Positions 32,496-43,000 of a DNA stretch of 64,000 bases are shown in pieces; within the stretch, counting starts at the first letter, position 1, and every line of letters starts with the position of its first letter. The DNA lies in contig JASISA010000025.1 in NCBI GenBank assembly GCA_031771865.1, forward strand, positions 3,410,001 to 3,474,000, in the 5' to 3' direction. A program made the position numbers and the translations under genes. Under the pieces are notes generated by a model. That model was not told the DNA's origin and did no database searches. It was given only the letters and a program-made list of their open reading frames with translations. This DNA is from Nothophaeocryptopus gaeumannii (lineage: Eukaryota; Ascomycota; Dothideomycetes; Mycosphaerellales; Mycosphaerellaceae).

Positions 32496-33333
32496 TTAAA
32501 CCAGCAAAACGCTGTTACGGGTTAGCAGACGTCACCCCAAATGAAATACGATCTATAACTTACGCGTTGACGCAGCCGTCGTTCTCACAGTTGTTGGTAA
32601 TTTGCGCCCAGCGTCCCCAAACAACCTTTCCACCAGCAGTGACCAGCCCAAGTTCGCTCACATTCACTTCTATGATAGTTCCCTTGGTCAAGACACCAAG
32701 TTGCGTGTACATAGGGTTCTGCGGGTTCTTCTTCACGCTGATGATCGGCAGCTGTACAGTGACACCCAGTTCAGGATGTGTCACGTTGGCCTTCTTGTAT
32801 CGCAGACCCATGGGTCGAATGAAGCGCTCGTATTTGACAGGCCGTCTGGTGAAGTCTGGGCCGACAAATGTGGGCTTTGTGATCATGCGCTTCCAACTCT
32901 TTTTGGCAGTCTTCTTGCCAGTCTTGACCACCTTGAACATCTCTTCCTCACTGATACCTCGCACTTTCGGGAGTGGCACACTGAACTTGGCAGCCTTCTC
33001 AGCTCGCTTGTTCTTGATCGCGGAGCTGAGCGCCTTCGCGTTGGTGGCATTGCTACGGTCGAGCAGGTAACTGGGGAGAGGCTTGCTGGAAGGCTCGGCG
33101 GGCTCGGAAGATTTGACATTCTTCTCCTCTTGTTGCTTGATGGCCTTCTTCATCTGGATCTTCTCCTTGTGTCGCTTCTGCTGGTATAACTTGGCGCGCA
33201 GACCACGCAGGTTCTGAGCCTTTTCAGAGGCATGGTGGCCCTCTCTGGCGGCTCGCTTCCTGGTGCGCTCCTCATGGTCCAGTCGGCGACCATGTTGCTT
33301 TTGGAAGCGCTCGATGTACTCGTTCTGAGGCAT
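32496..33333 (-). CDS. NSA2: ribosome biogenesis protein Nsa2
   Basis: A component of pre-60S particles needed for 27S rRNA processing in the nucleolus/nucleus. Exon 1 (32564-33333) begins MPQNEYIERFQKQHGRRLDH and ends ENDGCVNA. A 52-base intron (donor GTAAGT, CTAAC branch, acceptor AACAG) leads to a 16-base last exon (32496-32511) that adds VLLV, restoring the conserved DGCVNAVLLV end. The total of 261 residues equals the yeast length. Without this micro-exon the conserved C-terminus is lost, so automatic models may truncate it. Head-to-head with the bL21m gene (235 bases between starts). Confidence 0.95.
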
Positions 33334-33568
33334 TTCGGCGGTTCGTTCTTATCGTATGGCTGCCGGTGCCAGGTGCGTGAGTGTTCGACGAGAGGAAAAT
33401 GGTGGCGCGAACTTTTGCAAGTCTCGAATCCAAAGTCTTGGCACGATCGGCGTCGGCAAAACGACTCCCGCGGAGCGAGAGAGATGGCAGCTGCGACCAT
33501 CGACTCCTTCTCTGGGTCTGGCTTGATGAGAAATCCATATCCCATTGGCAGTAGTTCAAGAACATACA
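33334..33568. promoter_or_regulatory. shared divergent promoter, NSA2 / bL21m
   Basis: 235 bases separate the start codons of two oppositely directed ribosome-related genes, so the regulatory elements must be shared or overlap. No known binding motif is named with confidence. Confidence 0.5.
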
Positions 33569-34444
33569 ATGCTATCGCGAACACTCCAACGAGCGCTGCT
33601 CGACACGCGTTCCACACTACCGCCAACGTTTCTGCTGCCATGGACTGCCGGCCTCACCACCGTCTCGCACAGCACCGATGCTCCCAGCGAACCACATCCT
33701 CCGGCATACAAAAAAGACCTGGCCGCAAGCCAATCGCTGCAAGATCAACAGGCCAGGCTTGAGAAGGGAACTTTCAAGCAACAGCAGCAACAACCACAAA
33801 AAAGAGCCACCGCCAAGAAGTCGACGTCTCAGCTGCCAGCCCCAGCACCAAAATCAAATGGCCGATTGAAGCTCTCAGAATCAGTCCGGGAGCTGCTGCC
33901 GCTGTTACAGGCTCAGCATGCACACTACATAACAGCGCACATCCAGGGTAATCCGTACCTCATCACGCAGGGCGACACAGTACGCCTACCTTTTCTTATG
34001 CATGGAGTGGAGCCTGGCGATGTCATCCGTCTCAACCGCGCAATCAATCTAGGAAGCAGAGACTTCACACTCAAAGCGCCAGCGCCTGCACCGAAATTGA
34101 AGAGTCAAGCAACAAGTTCGTCGAGAGTCCTTGATCCAACAACCGGGACACTAGCGAGTCACTCGAATGTTATGCCTCAAAGTGAGGGCAATGCCTTGGC
34201 TCCACACTTCGTTCCGCACATTGCCAGAGGCAAGCACTCGTACATCGACGACAGGCTGTTCGTCTGCAGAGCGGTTGTGATGGGTGTAGAGAGCGAGCCA
34301 ATGCGTATCAAGGAGAAGACCAAAAGGAGGCAGCGCCATGTTAGAAAAGTCAAGAGCAAGCATCGGTATACCATTCTGAAGATCAAGGAACTTCGGATTA
34401 GGAGCGCGGAAGAGGTCGAAGCGGAGTCGGTCAATAAGGCATGA
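33569..34444 (+). CDS. MRPL49: mitochondrial large-subunit ribosomal protein bL21m
   Basis: 291 residues from the ATG at 33569 (an upstream TTG is not used). The N-terminal ~60 residues begin MLSRTLQRALL and are basic/Ser-rich, fitting a mitochondrial presequence. A Gln-rich linker follows. The L21-type domain covers roughly residues 110-280: HYITAHIQGNPYLITQGDTV, then FVCRAVVMGVESEPMR and KSKHRYTILKIKELRI, with a long insertion between the two halves that is typical of fungal bL21m. It acts in the mitochondrial matrix as part of the 54S ribosomal subunit. Intronless. The divergent partner is NSA2. Confidence 0.88.
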   Translation: MLSRTLQRALLDTRSTLPPTFLLPWTAGLTTVSHSTDAPSEPHPPAYKKDLAASQSLQDQQARLEKGTFKQQQQQPQKRATAKKSTSQLPAPAPKSNGRLKLSESVRELLPLLQAQHAHYITAHIQGNPYLITQGDTVRLPFLMHGVEPGDVIRLNRAINLGSRDFTLKAPAPAPKLKSQATSSSRVLDPTTGTLASHSNVMPQSEGNALAPHFVPHIARGKHSYIDDRLFVCRAVVMGVESEPMRIKEKTKRRQRHVRKVKSKHRYTILKIKELRIRSAEEVEAESVNKA

Positions 34445-35512
34445 GGCAACCCCATGATCGCCCATGCGATTTGCTCTGATGGCATCATCAGCCATGCGGC
34501 GCAGCTTCGAAGCCGGTACGGTCCTTTGACCGCCAAGTCCGTGATGACGGAAGGCTTCGCGTATAAACGAGCAATCGATTCGATTGGACATGCAGGCCGC
34601 AATGTCGCGTGATTAGAGAAGTCACGCCTGGCGGACGGTGTTTTGGTCCGTTTATACGTCACGTGATCTCGATTCGGTCCCCGACTGCGGTTCTGAACAG
34701 CAAACTGCCACACCACCCGGCTGGCCGCCGTTACGCGGACCATGCAACAAGAGCTCCTGCGAACATTCGAGTAAATAGATATGGGCGCGCTGAAGCCGGC
34801 ACGGACTCTTCCGGCACATAACGCCAAAGGGCACCAAATGCAGAATTGCAGCTTCATGATCAATCGAATCGGCTACAAATTTCGATACCTGCTCCCTCTG
34901 CCGGTTACCGAGAGCCCATGGTTGCATTAGGCTGATCATCGATTACTCTGATGGCGAACTTACCAATGGGATCTCGTAAGTCAGTTGCTGCGGGCTTTTC
35001 ATGCACTGCCTCTCCAACTTTCCACTGGCAAACTGTCGCTGTGATCCAGCATAGCTACAGGAATAAACATGCCGGTGTATGTCCGACTCAAGCGAAGGCA
35101 GCAAAGGATTTCCACGTGCAGGTTCTTCCGCCACATATGATCCAAATTCGGCGCCTCACCTCGTCCATAGACGCCTGCTATTTCGGTACCTAGACTTCAG
35201 ACTCATTTGCATTTGTATCAAGGAAGCCCAAATGGCCTAGAGCCCTTCATCGTTCGACTTGCATCCCTTAGCGTACCTCATGATCTCTTGTGGCGAGTCT
35301 GTTGGCTCTCTCGGAAGAAACACGTACCCACTCCTTCAGCTCTGCAGATCCTCCATCATGCATGCCAAAACAGATCTCTTTGCGTCTCCACCTCGAATTA
35401 CCACGGCACTTACCGTGATCACGGATGTTACGTATCATGTCGGGTATCAAATGTTGAAGAAGACACCTGCCACCACAAGTATTGAGGCCCTCACTGGGAG
35501 ACCAGTCACGCG
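34445..35512. other. intergenic, nothing assigned
   Basis: Several short ORFs without motifs. No splice-joined gene was found between bL21m and F-box-like gene D. Confidence 0.5.
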
Positions 35513-36895
35513 ATGGCGACCGACCCGTCCCTTACTGCGAATGATGGCGCCAGCAACCCTACCCTGCCACCCACGGCAAATCTCGACGCCAATATCATCA
35601 GCTTCTTCAACAGCCTCAGCCACACGAACCTTGGCAATATCCAGCGCCTAGAAAACCGACTGCGTGGCTTGCCGCCGTCGAGGACTGGGTGGTCCTGCAG
35701 GAGCTTCTTTGATTCGGATACAATTCAACGACCGGTATGGAGACCGGTCACTGACCAGGACCTGGATAAATGGGCCTTCGTCTGCGCTCTTGAGAGCGGC
35801 TTGTCAACGCTGCAAGGCTCGCTGGTTGCCATCCGCAACGAAGCCGGTGTGACGGATGTGACGCCACCTTATGACAGTACCGCTCTAAAGCAGGCAGAAC
35901 AGTGCCATGCGTCTCTGAAGGAGCTTCATCGATCACTGCTTAATCAAGTGCCTATGCAAGCGCGGCCAACGGCGACGTCTGCAGCGGTGGTGCAGAGGGC
36001 CTTCGGTATCCCTGAACTACTTGAGAGGGTGCTGCTTGAATGCGAATTGCCTGACTTGCTCGCCGCGGCTCAAGTGAATCGTGGATTCTCTCGGTCATTC
36101 CAGGCCTCGACGAGATTGCAGCAGTTGACTGGGTTGAAGCCGTGCACTAGAGGATGGACGTTTTCGCCTCTGGCTTCTTCGTTCCTCGTTAGTCGAGGTT
36201 TGATCGTACGACTTCAGGACTACCATAGCCAGGGGTTGCCATTAGCGGATGACGAGATCGTTGTCACCGCGACCATCAATCCAATCAGCTCGTCGAGAGG
36301 AACTGTCGACGCCGGTGTACCTAGAGTCGGAGAGCACATCGGGAAGATCTTGGTCTGCCAACCTCCTATCCATCGGATGCAAGTCAGCACAAGTCAGTCC
36401 CATGGCCCCAAAACACCATCTCGACCTTCAGACTGACATTTACAACCAGGCTGCTGCTCCATTCCCATTAACCACCAAACCTCTATCTCGACCCTCCAGC
36501 AACGCGACACGCACCTCGCCACCCATTCCTCCATTTCCTCCGGGAACGGCCTCACTCTGGCGCAAATCCTCGCCGAAACCTCTCGCCTGCAGGAAGAGCA
36601 TCAACATTGTCCCGACGCACACTCGACTCAGCATCGTGAAGACGGAACAGTCATTGTTCAAGTGTATTTCGAAGGCATTGTGCGTCTTGCAGCGGATGAT
36701 CCGATACTCCTGAGGCGAAGAAAGGAGAGAACGACGAGGGAGAGGGGCCAGAAAGAGTTTCAGGAGAAACAAAGGAAGATGGAGAGGTATGTTACTGCGA
36801 AGAGGGCGGCGAGGGGGGAGGGAAGGGAAATACCCACGCTGGAGGAGTTTGAAGCGGAGCAGTTGGAAGCAAGTGGCAGTGAGATTTATGAGTAG
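35513..36895 (+). CDS. F-box-like protein, paralogue D (intact)
   Basis: Exon 1 (35513-36392) and exon 2 (36450-36895) are joined by an intron with donor GTCAGT, GACTGAC branch and ACCAG acceptor, giving 441 residues. The F-box is uninterrupted here: VVQRAFGIPELLERVLLECE then LPDLLAAAQVNRGF near residues 160-195, preceded by VPMQARPTATSA, the counterpart of the motif seen in A and B. Exon 2 contains GLTLAQILAETSRL and ends REIPTLEEFEAEQLE, shared with paralogue C. Unlike B and C, no intron splits the F-box. It is on the opposite strand from the other three. Confidence 0.72.
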
Positions 36896-37234
36896 TAGCT
36901 GCATGTATACAGTAATGCTTTCGTCAGTAAAGTTCCAATCCTGAGTGTCCAGAAGCCGTGGCAAGACGTCCTGAGACCAACACTAAGATTTGATGCCACA
37001 GTAAATACCGTGGCTTGCTAAAGATGTGCTTCGTCCTCAGAGCTAGAGGGGAATGAAGATGTGAGGTCGTATTTGACTTTCTTTGTGATCGGTGGTCATG
37101 CCATTTTGTGGTAATATGTGTACGCAGAGGAGAAGCGCTGTAGTAAGCATCAACAGGCACATCTCTTAATTAGGATCGTGCGCCGATGAGTGAGCGTCAC
37201 ATTGGGCACACGCCTTGTTAGTGTATTTCCTCTA
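36896..37234. other. intergenic, tail-to-tail
   Basis: The 3' flanks of the F-box-like gene D and the P450. No coding signal. Confidence 0.5.
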
Positions 37235-38839
37235 TCAGCTGTCATCTAGATGCCCACAGCTATGGATTCTCACCATGCATTCGTCGTTTGCTGTCTTCAC
37301 GAACTCATCATCGACCTCCATGTGAAGCTTGACACCATGTCGATTATAGAAACTGAACCCCCTCGCCTCCTCCCATTTCTCCTCCCCATCGACCGGTCTC
37401 ATCGCTCTAACCGTCTGTACAACCCTCACAACCGCGTACGCAAGAATAGCCCAACCCAGTTCCCTCCCAGGACACCTCCTCGGTCCTGCGCCAAACGGCA
37501 AATACTCATACCTCTCCGGTTTGCTCTTCTCCCACCGTTCTGGGACGAAGCTATCAACGTCTGGTCCGAAGACGGATGAGTTGCGATGGAGGGCATAGTT
37601 GCTGTATGCTACATAGGTTCCCTTTTCGACCAGCAATGGTTGATCTCTGTGCTTCCCGCCACCGCTCGGAAGGACCGTATCTCGCGTGGCAAGGCGGCCA
37701 TGGACGGCGAGAGTCGGGTTGAGGCGGAGGGTTTCGTTTATGATCGCGCTCAAATACGCGAGACTCTTGAGATCGGAGGGTGTAGAAGGAGAACTGCCGT
37801 TGAGGAAGGAGATTTCGTCTCGTAGACGGGCATAAGCTCTTGGATTTCGAGCGAGATGCCAGAAGAGTTCGGTGAGGGCGATGTGGACTGTATCGTGGCC
37901 GGCGAGGAAGAGGTTGAGGGTCTCGCCTCGGATGCGGGTGAGGTTGGAGATTTGGGAGGCTAGGGCTTCGATTACTGTTGAAGGCTTCTGATTTTGACGA
38001 TTTGTGTGAGATTGAATTGCCTTCCGGGCGCGGGGATCAATGGAGGCAAAGAGACGCTCTTGCGCAGGTCCAAATTGTTTCCGGAAGAGCAATTTTGGGA
38101 GGAGCTTGCCGAAAGATACCAAGGGGGTGATAGCTCGCCCTATGCGTCCGAGAGTCGCGAAGTCATCCGCAAACTGCTGGATATCCTTGGATTCCGATTG
38201 TGTGGCATCCTCACCAAGAAAAAGCTCAGCTACCACGCCAAAAATGTATTGCTTGGCCAACACTTCGAAATCGATCTCTTGGCTTGCGCTTCGGGAGCTT
38301 TCGGATACGAGCCGCTTGAGCATAATTGCACAATGCTTCTTCATGACATCGAGGCGAGAGTCCAGGTTGCTCAGGCTAGATCGTACCATCGACCGTGAAT
38401 GTCTCCATTCGTTTCCGCTTGTAGTAAATATACCCTTGTCGAACAGAGTGCTCACGAGCTTTGTCCTATGCGGTATCACGGTGTACGAGTCGAAGTCTGT
38501 CGCCATGATCGTCTCCAAATTGCGCGGGTCGATCGTGTTGATGACATTGGAGAAGCCCATGCGTGCCTGATATGTCTGTCCATAGACGGCGAATCGTTCG
38601 CGAAGGCGTCGCGCAAATTTGAATGCGATGATGGCCCGGGCATTCTCAAGTATGAAGTCCAGGCCGAAGATAGGGTCGATGTGGCTGTACGAGGCAACAT
38701 CTGGACAGCATTGCAGCTGCCTCGCCAGTTGCTTTCTTCGTTGCTTGCTCAAAAGGAATGCGAGAACGGCCACGACGAGCGACGAACAGGTAATGAGTTT
38801 GAAGAAGTCGGAGTTGTTGAGGCTGAATGTGAGAGACAT
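37235..38839 (-). CDS. cytochrome P450, CYP52-like
   Basis: A microsomal haem-thiolate mono-oxygenase, 534 residues, intronless. An N-terminal membrane anchor lies at about residues 12-30 (FKLITCSSLVVAVLAFLLSK). I-helix motif AGHDTV lies near 311, ExxR (ETLR) near 368, the PERW motif near 425 and the haem loop FGAGPRRCPG with the ligand Cys at 456. The region IDPRNLETIMATDFDSY is typical of the CYP52 group, which hydroxylates alkanes and fatty acids at the chain end; the substrate here is inferred, not shown. The I-helix has His where most CYP52 members have Arg. The last ~25 residues after the haem region are an unusual extension. No neighbouring biosynthetic cluster is seen. Confidence 0.9.
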   Translation of the reverse strand: MSLTFSLNNSDFFKLITCSSLVVAVLAFLLSKQRRKQLARQLQCCPDVASYSHIDPIFGLDFILENARAIIAFKFARRLRERFAVYGQTYQARMGFSNVINTIDPRNLETIMATDFDSYTVIPHRTKLVSTLFDKGIFTTSGNEWRHSRSMVRSSLSNLDSRLDVMKKHCAIMLKRLVSESSRSASQEIDFEVLAKQYIFGVVAELFLGEDATQSESKDIQQFADDFATLGRIGRAITPLVSFGKLLPKLLFRKQFGPAQERLFASIDPRARKAIQSHTNRQNQKPSTVIEALASQISNLTRIRGETLNLFLAGHDTVHIALTELFWHLARNPRAYARLRDEISFLNGSSPSTPSDLKSLAYLSAIINETLRLNPTLAVHGRLATRDTVLPSGGGKHRDQPLLVEKGTYVAYSNYALHRNSSVFGPDVDSFVPERWEKSKPERYEYLPFGAGPRRCPGRELGWAILAYAVVRVVQTVRAMRPVDGEEKWEEARGFSFYNRHGVKLHMEVDDEFVKTANDECMVRIHSCGHLDDS

Positions 38840-40073
38840 ATCATAGGTCTTGTCAAAGGTCGCAACCGCTTTTTTGCATGCATCGTCCGATCACTACACA
38901 TTTGTAAGTACCACTCAATATCTCTTTCTTTTTCTGCGCAATATGGCAGCATGCATGCCGGCGGCAAGGCGTTCTCAATCGACGTGAGAGAATGAATGAA
39001 GCCGCACAGTCCGTTGGAACTCCGGCCTCAGGCGGCCTGCAATCAAGTGCTATTGCATAAGTAGGATCTCATAGGCTCCTTGCGGGCTGGATGCATGACA
39101 TCGCGGCGCACGGAGACAATCTGTTTACGGCAGTTTCAGGATGCAGCGCTAACGTCGTGGCTACACACAACCAACGATTATTGGTTTCGAAAGATGTCCT
39201 GCAGCGATGCGTTGCTGGCTTGGCTGCTTTAAAGTCCGGTTCCGACGCCGAAAGAAGATGTGAGTCCGCACGACCGATCGCAAAAAGCACGAGTCGCTGT
39301 CGTGTAACAATAGAGATCGGGCGATGCGCGAAGCTATGCGTGAGCGAGGAACGATGCCTTTGATAATCAGTGAAGGGGAGTTGTGGGCAAGATCTGCTTT
39401 GCATTTAATATGCGACTTCTCGAGATGATATGAGTGTGTCGCCGGAACGACACGATCAAGCAGCAAAGCTCCTGCTCGAGGCGCTTTTAGATGAACACCA
39501 CGAGGATGAAACCCTTTACTTGATCGGCTCAGCAGGTTCAGTTCCTCAGTGGCTTGGCTGAGCATCTGCAGTGAGTCATGAGAGGGTCTCTTGAAGGACT
39601 TCGCCCAGGTTCGAGCCCTTCTTTTCCACATTAGCTAAAAGAGACATGTCTGGCTGGCGGCGCTGCGGTAGGAGAGTCGCACTCAACGAGCGGTGCAGAG
39701 TCCGAGCATCACGAGCACACGTGAGAGCGCCTGGCATGTGACACTGATTTGGAGAAGGAGCTGGTGATGCTCAAGTGAATGTTGAAGGGGGATTGTTTGG
39801 AGCGCAGAGCTCGAGGCATATGCAGGCATGTGCAGATCGCCGCAGAAGGCGGGAAGGCGGGAAGGCGGCAGGCGCCACGATACACGGGCCAGATAATCCT
39901 TGTAGCAGCTGCCGTATGCCACGTTTAGATGATGGTGGTGAGGCGGCAAGCACAGTCGCTGTCTCTGTTTCTATCACACGGCCTAACAACCTCCGTTCCT
40001 CGTTGCGCTGATTCCAATGTGTACATTAGTGCGGCATATACGACGAAGCAGCATACGGTAGAGGGAGTCGGCC
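38840..40073. other. intergenic, divergent promoter of P450 and VPS10
   Basis: Only short ORFs. A B-box-like GGTTCGAGCCC at 39610-39621 was examined as a tRNA and rejected. Nothing else was seen. Confidence 0.5.
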
Positions 40074-43000
40074 ATGCGACAGCTACGCCTCGTGCTGGGC
40101 GCGCTGCTCGGTACGTTAGCACTACAGGCAGCTGGCAAGAAGGATAAGCCCGACGTCGAGGTCACCGAGTTCGACGAACAACCGCAGAACCTCCTGTATT
40201 TCGAAGACAGCGACGTCATCCTCGCCACGAAGCCTGAGGCCCGAACTACATATCGCTCAGCCGATGGCGGGAAGACCTGGAAGCCGCTGGACGGCGTGGA
40301 GAAGGGCTCAGTGTTGGAGGTCTCAAAACACCCTTACAACCACGAAGTTGCGGTAGTGCTCACCGATAAGACGACGCACTGGATAACGAGAGATCAAGGG
40401 GAGGCATGGAAGTCCTTCGAGACCGATGAAATGCCTTCCATAGAGCGGGAAGGCATTGTCTACCACGCGAGCGATCCGGACCGCATGATATTCCAAGCCC
40501 AGAGGTGTCATGGTTTCCTCTGCAAGGATCTCGTCTACTACACAAAAGATGGCTTCAAAACGACGGAGCTTTTGAGCAAGGACGTTACTAGCTGCATTTG
40601 GGCCAAGAGCACCGACCTGTTCACCACTGGGGACGAGAAACTGGACAAGGACCGCGTGCTATGCATTGCTCGAGGCCAGTTTTCATTCTTTTCAATCCAC
40701 AACCGTGTTCTGATATCCGACGACTTCTTCGAGTCAGACGCGGTCGAGCCTACCATCACGGATGGTAGGACAGTCGAGGGTATCGCCAATATCGCGGCTG
40801 TCAAGGGATACGTCGTCTTTGCAGCCAAGAGCGAGCATTCGAATGAGATGGCTATGTATGTGACAGATGACACTCGGATCTGGCATCGTGCCGAGTTCGG
40901 CGAGCACAAGCTGGAGGAGGACGCCTACACACTGCTGGAGAGCACGAACTACAGCATGCAGGTCGATGTCATGACAACCAAGTCTTTCAACCCAATGGGC
41001 GTGCTTCTTACCTCCAACAGCAATGGCACCTTCTTCACCAAGAACATTGAGCATACAAACCGAAACAGGCACGGCTACGTGGACTTTGAAAAGGTTTCCA
41101 ATATTCAAGGCATTGTCATGGTGAATACTGTGGACAACTGGGAGGAAGTGGAGCGTAAGTTGCTTGCTGACAAGAATGTCGTCTCGAAGATCTCCTTCGA
41201 TGATGGTCGGACCTTCGAAGACCTAAAGGCCGATGGGAAGACGCTCCACCTTCATTCCGTCACGAAGCAGCGCAACACGGGCAGAATATTCAGTAGCCCT
41301 GCGCCTGGAATTGTTATGGGAGTCGGAAACACCGGCAAGTACCTGAAAGAATACGACGAAGGCGACCTCTACGTTTCCGACGACGCCGGCTTGACGTGGT
41401 CGAAAGCGCTGTCGAAGCCACATATGTACGAGTTCGGCGCTCAAGGCTCTATCCTAGTTGCAGTCGAAGATGGTGAAACGGATGAGGTCCGATGGTCGCT
41501 GAATCATGGTAAGGACTGGGAGAAGATGGAGCTCGAGGATAAGGTCAAGCCGTACGCGCTGACCACCACACCCGATTCAACGTCTTTGAAGTTCTTGATG
41601 CTAGGCACCAGAAAAGGTGGCTCGAATCCTCAGCACGTGGTCATCGCTTTAGACTTCAATGGCTTGCACGAGAGCAAGTGCAAAGACAGTGACTTTGAGA
41701 AGTGGTCTGCTCGAAAGGACGACGATGGAAAGGCAACGTGTATTATGGGTCACAAACAGTACTTCATGCGAAGAAAAGCGAAGTCTGATTGCGTCGTTGA
41801 AAACAAGGATTTTCAAGACCCTGAAGAGAGGAGAGAAGACTGCGAATGCACCGACCAGGACTTCGAATGCGACTACAATTTCAAGCGCGAAGACGGCAAG
41901 TGCGTCCAGAATGGGCCTATCATTGCTCCAGACGGCATATGCGATGGTAGCAAGAAGACTTTTATGGGTTCATCTGGATACAGAAAAATTCCTGGCAACA
42001 CTTGCAAGGGTGGCAAAGATCTTGCAAAGGAGGTGGAACGGGAGTGCGGTGATACTAAGGCTCCTCCCGCGTCTGGCGAAATCGCTGTCGAGCTCACCAA
42101 GTTTAAAGGCGATAAGATTATTGAGCAGTATTATCTGGAGCGGACAGAGCACAGCTCCGGGGATGATGAGACAGTCCTTATGCGAACCGATCGCCGGGAG
42201 GTCTGGAAGACTCATGACCACGGCAAGAAGTGGGAGCAGGTCTTGAAGGATGAAGATGTTCTGGCCATTTACCCTCATCAGTACATCAACGACAACGTCT
42301 ACTTCATCACCCCAGGCAAGAAAGTGTTGTACTCGACCAACCGAGCCAAGACTATCAGCGACTTCAACGCGCCAGAGGCACCCAATCATGACAACATCCA
42401 AGTCATGACATTCCACCCGCACAACACCGACTGGCTCATTTGGACTGGTGGAAGGGACTGCAAGAATGGTAAATGTCAGACTATCGCCTACGTCTCAAAG
42501 AAAGGTGGAATTGACTGGGAGCCGCTGCTTCGCGGAGTCCGAAAGTGTCAATTCGTCTATAGAGAAGATCGACAAGGCTCTGATCAGTTGGTGTTTTGCG
42601 AGCAGTACGAGAACGAGAATCCTGACAATTCACTCCTGCTCCTAAGTAGCGACGATTGGTTTGACCACAAGAAGGAGATAAAGCGCGATGTGATCAACTT
42701 TGCTACAATGGCTGAATTCATTGTGGTGGCCGTACGCGACTCGGAGGAAAAGACCTTGAGGGTGGATGCCAGCATTGACGGCGTAAACTTCGCAGACGCT
42801 CATTTCCCACGGAATTTCAAGGTCCCTCACCAGCAAGCATATACTGTCCTGGACTCGAGTACCCACGCCGTGTTTCTGCACGTCACAGTCAACAACAAGG
42901 AAGATTCTGAGTACGGCAGCATTGTCAAGAGCAACAGCAACGGAACATCATATGTGCTGTCTGCAGGAGAGGTCAACAGGAATCCTTCTGGCTACGTTGA

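Noticed and set aside
39560..39645. tRNA-like segment with GGTTCGAGCCC
   Set aside because: The T stem forms only two or three pairs and no acceptor or anticodon arm can be built.
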